Numbered from the stretch's first letter, positions 8,630 through 18,657 are shown. The stretch is DNA of 64,000 bases from Phocaeicola oris (GCF_021295095.1 NZ_JAJLQX010000004.1:1-64000); one strand, 5' to 3'. Numbers and translations are program-made. The notes: generated from the sequence alone by a model not told the origin.

Positions 8630-10144
8630 ATGAAAAAAGCATTCTCTAATTATGAAGTATGGTTTGTAACAGGAGCACAACTTCTGTACGGAGGTGACGC
8701 TGTCATTGCTGTTGACGGACATTCAACAAAAATGGTTGACGGTTTGAATGCCTCGGATAATCTTCCTGTCAAAGTAGTATATAAAGGAACAGCCAACTCT
8801 TCTAAAGAAGTTGAAACAATATTCAAAGCAGCTAATAATGATGATAAATGTATTGGCATTATTACTTGGATGCATACGTTCTCTCCTGCTAAGATGTGGA
8901 TTCACGGTTTACAGCAACTAAAGAAACCTTTGCTCCACCTGCATACTCAGTTCAATAAAGAAATTCCTTGGAATACTATGGATATGGATTTTATGAACCT
9001 GAACCAGTCTGCTCATGGCGACCGCGAGTTCGGACATATTCTTTCCCGTATGCGCTACCGTCATAAACTGGTTGTCGGCTACTGGCAAGAAGAAAAGACT
9101 CAAAAACAGATTGCCGTCTGGATGCGTGTAGCTGCTGCATGGGCTGATGCTCAAGATATGCTGATTATTCGTTTTGGAGATCAGATGAACAATGTTGCCG
9201 TAACCGATGGTGATAAAGTTGAAGCAGAACAACGTCTTGGCTATCATGTTGATTATTACCCAATCAACGATGTTATGAAATATTATAATGCAGTCAAAGA
9301 AGCAGAAGTAGAAACACTCGTTGCCGAATACTTCAATTTATACGATCATGACGCTAAATTAGAAAACAAGCGTACTGTCGCATATAAAAAAATATGGAAT
9401 TCCGCGAAAGCAGAGATAGCTATCCGCAAAGTATTGAAAGATACAGGTGCCAAAGGTTTCACTACTAACTTTAATGATCTTGGTGAATTCGATCAGATTC
9501 CGGGTCTGGCGTCTCAACGTTTGATGCAAGAAGGTTACGGGTTCGGCGCAGAAGGTGATTGGAAGTCGGCCGCATTATATCGCACCGTTTGGTTCATGAG
9601 CCAAGGCTTGGGCAAAGGCTGTTCGTTCTTAGAAGACTATACATTAAACTTCGATGGCGATAAGAGTGCTATTCTTGAAGCTCACATGTTAGAGATCTGT
9701 CCTTTGATTGCCGCCGAGAAGAAGCCTAAGTTGGAAGTACATCGTTTAAGCATTGGCATTGATAGCGATACTGCCCGATTGGTATTTACATCAAAGACGG
9801 GTGCCGGCGTAGCAGCTACCGTAGTCGATCTTGGTAATCGATTCCGCCTGATTGTAAGTGATGTGGACTGTATCAAGCCAAAACCGCTGCCAAAACTGCC
9901 GGTTGCGTCTGCTCTATGGATTCCACGTCCCAACTTTGAAGTAGGAGCCGGAGCATGGATTCTTGCAGGAGGAACACATCACTCTTGCTTCTCTTACGAC
10001 TTAACATCTGAGTACTGGGAAGACTACGCTGAGATTGCCGGAATAGAAATGCTTTATATTAATAAGGATACTACCATCAGCAAGTTTAAGAAAGAGCTTC
10101 GCATGAATGAGGTTTATTACATGTTAAACAAAGCATTGAATTAG
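8630..10144 (+). CDS. araA: L-arabinose isomerase
   Basis: Isomerises L-arabinose to L-ribulose in the cytoplasm with Mn2+. It has 504 residues, the usual length. Recognisable family regions are [13 protein letters not shown] at the N-terminus, the metal ligands in the [11 protein letters not shown] and [10 protein letters not shown] segments, and the C-terminal [10 protein letters not shown] histidine motif. A 30-bp spacer from araD carries its own ribosome-binding region, and araB starts one base after its stop. The reading frame is intact. Confidence 0.97.
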   Translation: MKKAFSNYEVWFVTGAQLLYGGDAVIAVDGHSTKMVDGLNASDNLPVKVVYKGTANSSKEVETIFKAANNDDKCIGIITWMHTFSPAKMWIHGLQQLKKPLLHLHTQFNKEIPWNTMDMDFMNLNQSAHGDREFGHILSRMRYRHKLVVGYWQEEKTQKQIAVWMRVAAAWADAQDMLIIRFGDQMNNVAVTDGDKVEAEQRLGYHVDYYPINDVMKYYNAVKEAEVETLVAEYFNLYDHDAKLENKRTVAYKKIWNSAKAEIAIRKVLKDTGAKGFTTNFNDLGEFDQIPGLASQRLMQEGYGFGAEGDWKSAALYRTVWFMSQGLGKGCSFLEDYTLNFDGDKSAILEAHMLEICPLIAAEKKPKLEVHRLSIGIDSDTARLVFTSKTGAGVAATVVDLGNRFRLIVSDVDCIKPKPLPKLPVASALWIPRPNFEVGAGAWILAGGTHHSCFSYDLTSEYWEDYAEIAGIEMLYINKDTTISKFKKELRMNEVYYMLNKALN

Positions 10145-10145
10145 T

Positions 10146-11744
10146 ATGACAGCAGACGCAATAAAGACCATTGAAAAAGGAAAAGCTGTTCTGGGTATCG
10201 AGTTTGGTTCTACCCGAATTAAAGCTGTCCTGATTGACCAAGGAAACAGACCTATCGCGCAAGGCAGTTATGAATGGGAAAACAAACTTGTCAACGGATT
10301 GTGGACATACAGCATCGAAGCTGTTTGGAAAGGTTTACAGGAATGCTACGCCGATTTGCGCGATGATGTCAAAAAGAAATATAAAGTAGAAATAGAATCG
10401 CTCGCGGCAATTGGAATCAGTGCCATGATGCATGGCTACATGCCGTTCAACAGCAAAGAAAAGATTCTTGTTCCATTCCGCACATGGAGAAATACGAATA
10501 CCGGCAAGGCTGCTGAAAAGCTTTCGAAATTGTTTGCATTCAATATTCCGCTGCGCTGGAGTATCTCACATCTTTATCAAGCTATACTGAACAAAGAAGA
10601 GCATGTAAAAGATATCGACTATCTAACTACGTTGGCCGGCTATGTTCATTGGCAGCTGACCGGTGAAAAAGTCTTAGGTATTGGCGATGCATCCGGTATG
10701 CTTCCTATCAATCCGATTACAAAAGACTATTCAGCAGAGATGGTAAAGAAGTTTGATGAATTAATTGCTCCGAAAGGATATTCATGGAAACTACTTGATA
10801 TCCTTCCGAAAGTAGTGCTTGCAGGAGAGGACGCTGGTAGACTGACAGAAGAAGGCGCAAAGAAGTTGGATACTTCCGGACATTTAAAAGCCGGAGTTCC
10901 GCTTTGTCCGCCGGAAGGTGACGCAGGTACAGGTATGGTTGCGACCAATGCCGTTAAACAACGTACAGGCAACGTCTCTGCCGGAACATCCTCTTTCTCA
11001 ATGATAGTATTGGAAAAAGACTTATCGAAACCTTATAAGGTAATTGATATGGTAACTACTCCCGACGGCAGTCCGGTCGCGATGGTTCATTGTAATAACT
11101 GCACTTCCGACATCAATGCTTGGGTAGGTCTGTTCAAGGAATATCAAGAATTGCTCGGAGTAAAAGTTGATATAAGCGAAATATACGATAGACTGTTCAA
11201 TCAGGCTCTAAAAGGGGATGCCGACTGTGGAGGCCTGATATCATACAACTATATATCAGGTGAGCCGGTAACCGGTTTCACCAACGGTCGTCCTCTGTTT
11301 ATTCGTTCGGCTAACGACAAGTTCAACTTACCCAATTTTATGCGTGCGCATCTGTATGGATCGGTTGGCGTATTGAAGATAGGTAACGATATCCTGTTCA
11401 ATAAAGAAGGTGTCAAGGTAGACCGCGTCACCGGTCATGGCGGACTGTTTAAAACAAAAGGTGTCGGTCAACGTATCTTGGCCGCAGCCATCAACTCTCC
11501 TATTTCTGTTATGGAAACAGCGGGAGAAGGCGGGGCTTGGGGTATTGCGTTGCTCGGCTCTTATTTAATCAATAAGAAAAAAGATCAGTCGTTGGCAGAT
11601 TTTCTGGATCAGAATGTATTTGCGGGAGACAAAGGCGTAGAAGTAAAACCGGATCCTGAAGATGTGAAAGGTTTCAACAAATATATCAAGAGTTATAAGA
11701 CAGGGCTGAAGATAGAACAGGCTGCCGTAGAATTCAAGAAATAA
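10146..11744 (+). CDS. araB: FGGY-family ribulokinase (AraB-type)
   Basis: ATP-dependent sugar kinase of 532 residues, by context L-ribulokinase. The actin-like fold is shown by the phosphate-1 loop [15 protein letters not shown] (about 17-31), the substrate-side MMHGYMPF and [10 protein letters not shown] segments, DASGML in the middle, and the C-terminal [14 protein letters not shown] and AGEGGAWG segments. Members of this subgroup are often annotated xylulokinase by homology; the position directly after araA argues for ribulose. It is the last gene before a strong terminator at 11774-11807. Confidence 0.9.
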   Translation: MTADAIKTIEKGKAVLGIEFGSTRIKAVLIDQGNRPIAQGSYEWENKLVNGLWTYSIEAVWKGLQECYADLRDDVKKKYKVEIESLAAIGISAMMHGYMPFNSKEKILVPFRTWRNTNTGKAAEKLSKLFAFNIPLRWSISHLYQAILNKEEHVKDIDYLTTLAGYVHWQLTGEKVLGIGDASGMLPINPITKDYSAEMVKKFDELIAPKGYSWKLLDILPKVVLAGEDAGRLTEEGAKKLDTSGHLKAGVPLCPPEGDAGTGMVATNAVKQRTGNVSAGTSSFSMIVLEKDLSKPYKVIDMVTTPDGSPVAMVHCNNCTSDINAWVGLFKEYQELLGVKVDISEIYDRLFNQALKGDADCGGLISYNYISGEPVTGFTNGRPLFIRSANDKFNLPNFMRAHLYGSVGVLKIGNDILFNKEGVKVDRVTGHGGLFKTKGVGQRILAAAINSPISVMETAGEGGAWGIALLGSYLINKKKDQSLADFLDQNVFAGDKGVEVKPDPEDVKGFNKYIKSYKTGLKIEQAAVEFKK

Positions 11745-11773
11745 ACGTTATACCTTACATATCACTTATAGAT

Positions 11774-11808
11774 AAAAAGAGGTTGCATTGAGTTGCGGCC
11801 TCTTTTTC
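11774..11808 (+). terminator. Intrinsic terminator of the arabinose operon
   Basis: AAAAAGAGG (11774-11782) pairs with CCTCTTTTT (11799-11807), with further pairing inside the stem through TTGC and GCGG. A T run closes it. It lies 30 bp after araB. Confidence 0.85.
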
Positions 11809-11891
11809 TGACTATACCATTTGAAAGGAATAAAATAAGTTCAAAGCTTAATCCACATCAACGAAACGGATGATATACAACACTCTGAAAA

Positions 11892-11993
11892 GTCATACGT
11901 ATAAGTCAATCAAATGATACGCATGAGTTGAACAACTCATACGTATGAGTTGAGCAAATGATACGCATCATTTTCTCCATTCATACGCATCAC
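11892..11993. repeat. 22-bp periodic intergenic array B (five units)
   Basis: Units begin at 11893, 11915, 11937, 11959 and 11981, exactly 22 bp apart. The core TSATACGYATGA is a perfect palindrome in the third unit (TCATACGTATGA). The 10-bp linker GTTGAACAAC is also a dyad. The last unit is TCATACGCATCAC, so the array ends with ATCAC as array A does. Confidence 0.85.
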
Positions 11994-12280
11994 TTCAACG
12001 GGACATCAGCATCACAAGATAATATTCATTTTACCATTCATCATCTTCATCCGAAAAAACGGAAATCTCTTACTAAAAAGATACGCCTTTCACTTCATAT
12101 CCTTAAATTTATCCCTGACAAGCATAAAGGAAACATCTTACTGCTACCATGTTCTATGCCCGTTTTAAGGGTAAAGAAGCTCATTACTCGCAAAAGATAT
12201 GCCCACCAAGCTCCAATCCTTCAGTCAGACTGAAATAAAATATTCCCTGCATAAAACATACTTTATGTAAAAGAATTAAC

Positions 12281-12288
12281 TACCTTTG
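12281..12288 (+). promoter_or_regulatory. -7 promoter box for tkt
   Basis: TACCTTTG fits TAnnTTTG, 22 bp before the tkt ATG. A short dyad ACATA-CTT-TATGT lies just upstream at 12256-12268, near the -33 position. Confidence 0.65.
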
Positions 12289-12310
12289 TACTACTTTAAA
12301 CTTATTCATC

Positions 12311-14329
12311 ATGAACAACAAGAATTTAATGAATCACGCGGCTGATAATATTCGTATCTTAGCTGCTTCCATGGTTGAGAAAGCTAATTCCGGTCATCCG
12401 GGCGGCGCAATGGGTGGTGCCGATTTTATCAATGTGCTATTTACTGAGTTCTTAGAATATGATCCAGACAAACCTGATTGGGAAGGACGCGACCGTTTCT
12501 TTCTTGATCCCGGGCACATGTCTCCTATGCTTTATTCCACACTTGCTCTGACAGGTAAGTTTACCATAGAAGAATTACAACAGTTCAGGCAGTGGGGTTC
12601 ACCTACTCCGGGACATCCCGAACTTAACGTGACGCGTGGCATAGAAAACACATCCGGTCCGTTGGGACAGGGACACTGTTTTGCTGTCGGAGCGGCTATG
12701 GCTGCTAAATTTCTTGCTGCTCGCACAGGGAATCCTACATTTACCAAAGAAACTATTTACGCCTACATCTCCGACGGTGGTATCCAAGAGGAGATTTCTC
12801 AAGGCTCCGGAAGAATTGCCGGAACATTAGGTTTAGATAACCTGATTATGTTCTATGATTCCAATGATGTTCAACTCTCTACTGATACAAAAGATGTTGA
12901 CGCTGAAGACACAGCCATGAAGTATCGTGCTTGGAACTGGAACGTGATTCAGATTGACGGTAATGATTGCGAACAGATTCGAGAAGCCTTGAAGCAGGCA
13001 AAAGCCGAGACAAAACGTCCTACTATCATCATAGGCAAATGCATTATGGGCAAAGGTGCTCTGAAAGAAGACGGTTCCTCATACGAACGCACTTGTAAAA
13101 CTCATGGTTCGCCCTTAGGCAACGGCGCATATATTAATACCATTAAACATTTAGGTGGCAATCCGGAGAATCCGTTCGTTGTATTCGATGATGTAAAGAA
13201 ACTCTATGAAGACAGAAAAGTTAAGTTAAGAAGCATAGTTGCCGAACGACATAAAGAAGAAGCTGAATGGGCTGCGTCGAATCCTGACATGGCAGTTCAA
13301 CAAGCCGAGTGGTTCTCGGGAAAAGCTCCGAAAGTAGATTGGAAATCCATTGTACAGAAACCGGGAGTTGCTACCCGTAACGCATCTGCTACAGTACTTG
13401 GCTTATTGGCTGAACAAGTTCCAAATATGATCTGCGCGTCTGCCGACCTGTCCAATTCAGATAAGACCGATGGTTTCTTGAAAAAGACTCACTCGTTCAA
13501 AAACGGAGACTTCAGCGGGGCATTCTTCCAAGCCGGAGTTTCAGAATTGTCAATGGCTTGCTGCTGCATCGGAATGATGCTCCACGGCGGAGTCATTGCG
13601 ACTTGCGGAACATTCTTTGTATTTTCAGATTATATGAAGCCGGCTGTACGTTTAGCAGGTTTAATGGAGACACCTATCAAATTCATCTGGACACACGACG
13701 CATTCCGTGTCGGTGAAGATGGTCCTACTCATGAGCCTGTTGAGCAAGAAGCTCAGATTCGCCTGATGGAGAAATTGAAAAATCATCATGGAAAGAATTC
13801 TTTCCTTGTTCTTCGTCCGGCTGATGCTGAAGAGACAACAGTCGCATGGAAATTGGCAATGGAAAACACCGCCTCTCCTACCGCCTTAATCCTCTCTCGC
13901 CAAACAATTGAAATGTTACCCGAAGGCAACGACTATTCTCAGGCTGCCAAAGGAGCTTATATAGTCAAAGGTTCAGAAAATAACCCGGATGTTATCATGG
14001 TAGCTTCCGGTTCGGAAGTGGCTACATTGGAAGCAGGTGCCATACTCCTTCGAAAAGACGGAATAAAGGTACGCATCGTATCGGCTCCGTCCGAGGGGCT
14101 GTTTCGATCACAGCCAAAAGAATATCAAGAGAGTATTCTTCCAAAGAATGCAAAGATATTCGGTCTGACTGCCGGTTTGCCTGTCACACTTGAAGGATTG
14201 GTTGGTGCCAATGGAAAAGTATTCGGATTAGAGTCTTTCGGATTCAGTGCCCCTTATAAAGTACTCGATGAGAAATTAGGCTTCACTGCCGAGAATGTTT
14301 ACAACCAAGTAAAAGATATGCTCAAATGA
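12311..14329 (+). CDS. tkt: Transketolase
   Basis: Thiamine-diphosphate enzyme of the non-oxidative pentose phosphate pathway, 672 residues, the normal length. Key motifs are ANSGHPGGAMG at the N-terminus, the TPP/Mg segment SDGGIQEEIS followed by LDNLIMFYDSNDVQLS, and in the second domain WTHDAFRVGEDGPTHEPVEQ with the family's catalytic-site His and Glu residues. With rpiB it channels xylulose 5-phosphate produced by the ara operon upstream. Its stop overlaps the rpiB start (ATGA), so the two are translationally coupled. It has its own promoter. Confidence 0.97.
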   Translation: MNNKNLMNHAADNIRILAASMVEKANSGHPGGAMGGADFINVLFTEFLEYDPDKPDWEGRDRFFLDPGHMSPMLYSTLALTGKFTIEELQQFRQWGSPTPGHPELNVTRGIENTSGPLGQGHCFAVGAAMAAKFLAARTGNPTFTKETIYAYISDGGIQEEISQGSGRIAGTLGLDNLIMFYDSNDVQLSTDTKDVDAEDTAMKYRAWNWNVIQIDGNDCEQIREALKQAKAETKRPTIIIGKCIMGKGALKEDGSSYERTCKTHGSPLGNGAYINTIKHLGGNPENPFVVFDDVKKLYEDRKVKLRSIVAERHKEEAEWAASNPDMAVQQAEWFSGKAPKVDWKSIVQKPGVATRNASATVLGLLAEQVPNMICASADLSNSDKTDGFLKKTHSFKNGDFSGAFFQAGVSELSMACCCIGMMLHGGVIATCGTFFVFSDYMKPAVRLAGLMETPIKFIWTHDAFRVGEDGPTHEPVEQEAQIRLMEKLKNHHGKNSFLVLRPADAEETTVAWKLAMENTASPTALILSRQTIEMLPEGNDYSQAAKGAYIVKGSENNPDVIMVASGSEVATLEAGAILLRKDGIKVRIVSAPSEGLFRSQPKEYQESILPKNAKIFGLTAGLPVTLEGLVGANGKVFGLESFGFSAPYKVLDEKLGFTAENVYNQVKDMLK

Positions 14330-14775
14330 AAACAATTGGATTAGCATCCGATCATGCAGGCTTTGAACTAAAAGAGTTTGTCAAATCATGGCTGAAAGAC
14401 AAAGGATATAACACCATTGATTTCGGTACACATAGCACCGACAGTTGTGACTATCCTGACTACGGACATTTAGTTGCGTTCGGAGTTGAGTCAGGCCAAT
14501 GTGATTTAGCTGTTGCTATTTGCGGTTCAGGTGAAGGAATTGGTATGACAGTCAATAAACATCAGAGCATCCGCGGAGCAATATGCTGGAAACCGGAGAT
14601 TGCTCATCTGGCTCGTCAACACAATAACGCAAATGTTTTGATTCTTCCCGGAAGATTCATGACAAGAGAAGAGGCCGTTCCTGTTCTTGAAGAATTTTTC
14701 TCAACAGAATTCGATGGTGGACGACATCTTCGTCGTATCAAGAAAATACCATTGATACCTGTTGAAATAAAATAG
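14326..14775 (+). CDS. rpiB: Ribose-5-phosphate isomerase B
   Basis: Interconverts ribose 5-phosphate and ribulose 5-phosphate. It has 149 residues, typical for the RpiB/LacAB family. The N-terminal GLASDHAGFELKE motif, the catalytic Cys in CGSGEGIGM and the following NKH are all present, and HNNANVLILPGRF closes the domain. It overlaps the tkt stop by 4 bp and is followed by a terminator at 14833-14867. No RpiA is in the window. Confidence 0.96.
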   Translation: MKTIGLASDHAGFELKEFVKSWLKDKGYNTIDFGTHSTDSCDYPDYGHLVAFGVESGQCDLAVAICGSGEGIGMTVNKHQSIRGAICWKPEIAHLARQHNNANVLILPGRFMTREEAVPVLEEFFSTEFDGGRHLRRIKKIPLIPVEIK

Positions 14776-14832
14776 TCTCTAAAAAACAACAACATTTTGA
14801 TTAGATTTAATTAAAAGATAAGTAATAAAAGC

Positions 14833-14867
14833 AAAAAAAGAGGAGCTTTATAGTTTCTCTTTTTTTT
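14833..14867 (+). terminator. Intrinsic terminator after rpiB
   Basis: A-rich arm with AAAAAGAGGAGC pairs with GTTTCTCTTTTT around a 6-nt loop (G-T pairs inside), ending in eight Ts. It separates tkt-rpiB from the DUF4468 gene. Confidence 0.75.
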
Positions 14868-14873
14868 ATTGAC

Positions 14874-14881
14874 TATATTTG
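14874..14881 (+). promoter_or_regulatory. -7 promoter box for DUF4468 gene
   Basis: TATATTTG matches TAnnTTTG, 32 bp before the ATG at 14914 and directly after the rpiB terminator. Confidence 0.6.
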
Positions 14882-14913
14882 CTAAAGAAATAACAAAAAG
14901 ATTTATCAAAAAG

Positions 14914-16065
14914 ATGAAAAAGGCCTTACTTATCATATACTGTATGATTATGAGTTTGAACGTGGTTTTCGCCCAAGATGACAGTAAATATTTAAGAGGA
15001 GCCGTTCCAATGACAAACGGAAAAGTAGTATTCAGCTCGACAATCAACGCGCCAACATTAACGAAAGCCGAACTTTACAATATTATATTAAACTGGGCAA
15101 ACAATTATTTTAAACCTGACCCAAATGATAATGGGAAATTAGCCCCACGCGTTATTCTTCAAAATGCTGACGAGGGACAAATTGTAGGATATGGAGAACA
15201 ATATATAGTATTTACCTCTTCATTTATGTCTCTCGACCGTACTCGCGTCATGTATCATCTTATCATAAACTGCGTTGATGGAAAAGTCAACATGGATATG
15301 ATGCGTATACATTATTTATATGATGAGAACCGCAACGGCGGACTGAAATATGATGCTGAAACGTGGATTGATGATAAGACAGCCGTAAATAAGAAAAATA
15401 CGAAACTTCAACCTATCTGTGGTAAGTTCCGTAGGAAAACCATTGATTTAAAAGATGAAATTTTCAAGAGTGCTCAGAATGCAGTCGGAGAATACTTAAT
15501 CAGTCGTGATCAGAAAAACGCTCAGGCTCAGCAAAAACAAGTTGAAACTCAGCAACCAGCGCAACAAGTCACTATGACTCAAAACGTAACCGATCAGCAA
15601 AACAATGAATCTGTGGTTACTCCACCAAAACATAACCCGATTAGAGAAGTTAAACAATCGAATATAAAAGAAGCTGTAAACACGCTGAAAGATGAAACTA
15701 CAATCACAAGAGATAATACAGCTACAATTGAAAAAGAAATTAAAGATGCTTCCCGCATCACTGTTGCTTCCGAAGGCGATGAACTCACTTTAAGTGAAGA
15801 GTCTTGGGGCGGATTTGGCGAAATGTTCGGAAAGAAGGTTTTGTTTATTTTGGTGGACACACAAAAGACAATGGCCAATATGATGTTCACAAACAATGAT
15901 TCATACGAGATTCGTTTCTACAAGAATGGGCAAAATCAGCCTGTTCAGACTATTAAATGTAAAAAACTGACGCAACAGTCTACGAAAGGTTCGGAAGCAA
16001 TGAAGATCAATTCAAAAGCCAAGCCGGAAAGTACATATAATATGTATGTCGGTGAAGTTGAGTAA
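14914..16065 (+). CDS. Secreted DUF4468-domain protein
   Basis: 383-residue exported protein. A TTG 45 bases upstream is in frame, but the ATG here gives a normal signal peptide (MKKALLIIYC... ending VFAQ). Residues about 25-165 fit DUF4468, a TBP-like fold common in secreted Bacteroidetes proteins, including the VVFSSTINAPTLTKAELY opening. A Gln-rich linker (about 195-230) follows. The C-terminal part (about 285-360) contains WGGFGEMFGKKVLFILVDTQ and may be a second small domain that I do not recognise. Function is unknown. A TPR gene follows after 19 bp and then the ferredoxin oxidoreductase genes, so it may be co-transcribed with them without sharing their function. Confidence 0.7.
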   Translation: MKKALLIIYCMIMSLNVVFAQDDSKYLRGAVPMTNGKVVFSSTINAPTLTKAELYNIILNWANNYFKPDPNDNGKLAPRVILQNADEGQIVGYGEQYIVFTSSFMSLDRTRVMYHLIINCVDGKVNMDMMRIHYLYDENRNGGLKYDAETWIDDKTAVNKKNTKLQPICGKFRRKTIDLKDEIFKSAQNAVGEYLISRDQKNAQAQQKQVETQQPAQQVTMTQNVTDQQNNESVVTPPKHNPIREVKQSNIKEAVNTLKDETTITRDNTATIEKEIKDASRITVASEGDELTLSEESWGGFGEMFGKKVLFILVDTQKTMANMMFTNNDSYEIRFYKNGQNQPVQTIKCKKLTQQSTKGSEAMKINSKAKPESTYNMYVGEVE

Positions 16066-16084
16066 AAGGGGAGACCATAGTGAC

Positions 16085-16360
16085 ATGAATGAAAAGCTCA
16101 AAGAAATTAAGGCTTTAATTCAAGACAATGAATTAGACACCGCTACCACTAAGCTAAAAGAATATATCTGTAGCAGCCCTCAAAGTGATGAAGCTTATTA
16201 TCTTCTCGGAAATCTTTATCGCAAACAAGGTAATTGGCAGTTAGCTTTGAACAATTACCTGGAAGCCATCAATCTGAACTCGAATAGTCCGGCGGTTCAA
16301 GCACATACGATGTTGATGGACATTCTGAACTTTTATAATAAGGACATGTATAATCAATAA
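16085..16360 (+). CDS. Small tetratricopeptide-repeat protein
   Basis: 91-residue soluble protein. The start at MNEKLKEIKALI is preferred to an in-frame ATG 39 bases upstream that would overlap the previous gene. Two TPR-like helical hairpins are readable: one from KEIKALIQDNELDTATTKL and one from EAYYLLGNLYRKQGNWQLAL, with the usual G and A spacing, followed by NYLEAINLN. It ends 10 bp before the ferredoxin gene and is probably part of that operon. TPR proteins mediate protein contacts, so a role in assembling the oxidoreductase is possible but only inferred. Confidence 0.75.
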   Translation: MNEKLKEIKALIQDNELDTATTKLKEYICSSPQSDEAYYLLGNLYRKQGNWQLALNNYLEAINLNSNSPAVQAHTMLMDILNFYNKDMYNQ

Positions 16361-16370
16361 TAACTGACTT

Positions 16371-16601
16371 ATGGGAAAAATAAAAGGTGCAATTGTAGTG
16401 AATACGGAACGGTGTAAAGGCTGTGGACTTTGCGTAGTTGCTTGCCCGTTGCAAATCATCGCACTTACTACTAAGCAGGTAAATAAAAAAGGATACGTTT
16501 TTGCACAACAGATAAAAGATGACACCTGTACCGGCTGTACTTCGTGTGCTATTGTTTGTCCGGATGGTTGCATCAGCGTATATAGAGTAAAAGAACAATA
16601 A
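16371..16601 (+). CDS. korD: 2x[4Fe-4S] ferredoxin, delta subunit of 2-oxoacid oxidoreductase
   Basis: 76-residue electron carrier with two CxxCxxCxxxCP motifs: CKGCGLCVVACP and CTGCTSCAIVCP. This is the delta subunit type found in four-subunit 2-oxoacid:ferredoxin oxidoreductases. It passes electrons from the TPP subunit to soluble ferredoxin. It lies 10 bp before the alpha subunit in one operon. Confidence 0.92.
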   Translation: MGKIKGAIVVNTERCKGCGLCVVACPLQIIALTTKQVNKKGYVFAQQIKDDTCTGCTSCAIVCPDGCISVYRVKEQ

Positions 16602-16611
16602 AAATTTTAAT

Positions 16612-17697
16612 ATGGCAGAAGAAGATGTAGTATTAATGAAGGGGAACGAAGCTATTGCCCGAGCAGCCATTAACTTCGGTGTGGATGCTTATTTCGGCTA
16701 TCCTATCACCCCTCAATCTGAAGTCTTGGAAACACTTGCCGAACTAAAGCCGTGGGAAACCACAGGAATGGTAGTTATTCAAGCTGAGAGTGAGTTAGCT
16801 GCTATTAATATGGTTTACGGAGGTGCCGCCAGTGGAAAAATGTGTATGACATCTTCATCAAGTCCCGGCATTAGTTTAAAGCAGGAAGGTATCTCTTATC
16901 TCGCCGGTGCTGAACTCCCGGCACTTATTGTGAACGTTATGCGTGGCGGCCCTGGTTTAGGGACGATTCAACCAAGTCAATCAGACTATTTCCAAGCAAC
17001 AAAAGGTGGTGGTCATGGTGACTACCGTCTGATTACTTTAGCTCCGGCATCCGTTCAAGAGATGGCCGACTTTGTTGGACTGGCTTTCGACTTAGCTTTC
17101 AAATATCGTAATCCGGCAATTATCTTAGCAGACGGAGTCATTGGTCAGATGATGGAGAAAGTTGTTTTGCCAAAGCCAAGACCTCGCTTAACAGACGAAC
17201 AAGTCATCGCTCGTTGTCCTTGGGCTGCAAACGGAAGAAGAAAAGACAGGAAACCAAATATCATCACTTCTCTGGAATTAGATCCGGCAGCCATGGAGAA
17301 AAGAAACATTCATATTCAGACAAAATACAAAGAAATTGAAGAAAAAGAAGTCCGCTATGAGGAGATTCTCTGTGAAGACGCTGAATACCTGATTGTTGCT
17401 TTCGGATCGTGTGCTCGTATCGCTTTAAAAGCCATGGAGGAAGCACGTGAAGAAGGTATTAAGGTGGGACTCTTCCGCCCGAAGACTTTATGGCCGTTCC
17501 CAAGCAAAGCTATCAAAGAGCGCGCTAAACAAGTCAAAGGCATCTTGACTGTTGAGCTTAATGCCGGTCAAATGATTGAAGATGTAAAACTTGCAGTAGA
17601 ATGTAACGTTCCTGTTGAACACTTCGGCAGATTAGGCGGTATCGTTCCTAATCCGGAAGAAGTAATTGCTGCTTTAAAAGAAAAAATCATCAAATAA
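16612..17697 (+). CDS. korA: 2-oxoacid:ferredoxin oxidoreductase, alpha subunit
   Basis: 361-residue alpha subunit of a Kor/Vor-type enzyme that oxidatively decarboxylates a 2-oxoacid (2-oxoglutarate or branched-chain 2-oxoacids) to acyl-CoA with reduced ferredoxin. The YFGYPITPQSEVLE motif, the QAESELAAINMVYGGAASG segment and SSSPGISLKQEG are typical of alpha subunits without a fused gamma domain. A C-terminal transketolase-like domain follows (about 245-355). The alpha subunit of this clade is usually named 3-methyl-2-oxobutanoate dehydrogenase VorB; the substrate cannot be read from sequence alone. Confidence 0.93.
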   Translation: MAEEDVVLMKGNEAIARAAINFGVDAYFGYPITPQSEVLETLAELKPWETTGMVVIQAESELAAINMVYGGAASGKMCMTSSSSPGISLKQEGISYLAGAELPALIVNVMRGGPGLGTIQPSQSDYFQATKGGGHGDYRLITLAPASVQEMADFVGLAFDLAFKYRNPAIILADGVIGQMMEKVVLPKPRPRLTDEQVIARCPWAANGRRKDRKPNIITSLELDPAAMEKRNIHIQTKYKEIEEKEVRYEEILCEDAEYLIVAFGSCARIALKAMEEAREEGIKVGLFRPKTLWPFPSKAIKERAKQVKGILTVELNAGQMIEDVKLAVECNVPVEHFGRLGGIVPNPEEVIAALKEKIIK

Positions 17698-17706
17698 TTG
17701 AATCGT

Positions 17707-17871
17707 ATGAATACGGACAAAATAAGAAACATTCTAAACATGCTATTCTTAGCATTGGCAGTCGTAGCCATCATCCTCTATTTCACAGCAGGATTCTCCA
17801 CATTTATCATAGTATGCGCAATAGCTATCGTTGTCAAACTGATAGAATTCTTCATGCGATTCATGTTATAA
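17707..17871 (+). CDS. 54-residue membrane protein inside the Kor/Vor operon
   Basis: A short frame begins MNTDKIRNILNM and ends FFMRFML, with two strongly hydrophobic stretches (about 10-29 and 33-50) separated by a TAGFST turn. It starts 9 bp after the alpha-subunit stop and ends 9 bp before the beta-subunit start, filling the space exactly. It is probably a real small inner-membrane protein. I do not recognise a family. Its position suggests a link to the oxidoreductase, perhaps membrane tethering, but that is only inference. Confidence 0.65.
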   Translation: MNTDKIRNILNMLFLALAVVAIILYFTAGFSTFIIVCAIAIVVKLIEFFMRFML

Positions 17872-17880
17872 AAAAAGATT

Positions 17881-18657
17881 ATGACAAAAGAAGAAATAAT
17901 TAAGCCCGAGAATTTAGTTTATAAGAAACCCGACCTTATGAACGACAACTCCATGCACTACTGTCCGGGCTGTAGTCATGGCGTAGTTCATAAATTGATA
18001 GCGGAAATCGTAGAGGAAATAGGAATGGCAGACAAAACTGTCGCCATCTCTCCGGTCGGTTGTGCTGTCTTCGCGTATAATTATCTTGACATCGACTGGC
18101 AGGAAGCCGCTCATGGCAGGGCACCTGCAGTAGCAACTGCCATAAAAAGACTCTGGCCGGACAGACTCGTCTTTACCTATCAAGGAGATGGTGACTTAGC
18201 CTGCATCGGTACATGCGAAACAATTCATACGCTGAACAGAGGAGAAAATATCGCCATCATATTCATTAACAATGCAATCTACGGAATGACAGGTGGTCAA
18301 ATGGCTCCTACCACATTGGTTGGAATGAAGACAGCGACTTGTCCTTATGGCCGTGACCCTAAGATTCATGGATTCCCTTTGAAAATCGCAGATATTGCAG
18401 CTCAACTGGACGGAACTTGCTATGTAACCCGCCAAGCTGTCGATTCTGTTGCTCATATCCGCAAGGCAAAAGCTGCTATCCGCAAGGCATTCGATAACTC
18501 AATGGAAGGGAAAGGAGCAAGTCTGGTGGAAATCGTATCAACCTGTAACTCAGGCTGGAAGATGAGTCCGAATAAGGCAAACGAATGGATGGAAGAGAAC
18601 ATGATTCCGTTCTATCCGTTGGGTGATTTGAAAAATACGGACGGAGTTAAACGTTAA
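17881..18657 (+). CDS. korB: 2-oxoacid:ferredoxin oxidoreductase, beta (TPP) subunit
   Basis: 258-residue TPP-binding subunit. CPGCSHG near the N-terminus contributes a cluster or cofactor ligand. The TPP/Mg motif is GDGDLACIGTCETIHTLNRG followed by IIFINNAIYGMTGGQMAPTT. The N-terminal region with VAISPVGCAVFAYNYLDIDW is also family-typical. It works with the alpha, gamma and delta subunits encoded on either side. The gamma gene follows after 37 bp. Confidence 0.94.
   Translation: MTKEEIIKPENLVYKKPDLMNDNSMHYCPGCSHGVVHKLIAEIVEEIGMADKTVAISPVGCAVFAYNYLDIDWQEAAHGRAPAVATAIKRLWPDRLVFTYQGDGDLACIGTCETIHTLNRGENIAIIFINNAIYGMTGGQMAPTTLVGMKTATCPYGRDPKIHGFPLKIADIAAQLDGTCYVTRQAVDSVAHIRKAKAAIRKAFDNSMEGKGASLVEIVSTCNSGWKMSPNKANEWMEENMIPFYPLGDLKNTDGVKR

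Larger units (their letters stand above)
11745..12310. other. Gene-free gap: terminator, 22-bp array, tkt promoter
   Basis: This gap of 566 bp contains the araB terminator, a five-unit 22-bp array (11892-11993), about 250 bp in which I see nothing functional, and the tkt -7 box. A 91-codon open frame crossing the array (11958-12233) has no ribosome-binding site or protein-like composition and is not called. Confidence 0.8.

Noticed and set aside
11958-12233. 91-codon open frame between araB and tkt
   Set aside because: It starts inside the 22-bp array, has no ribosome-binding site and its translation is not protein-like.
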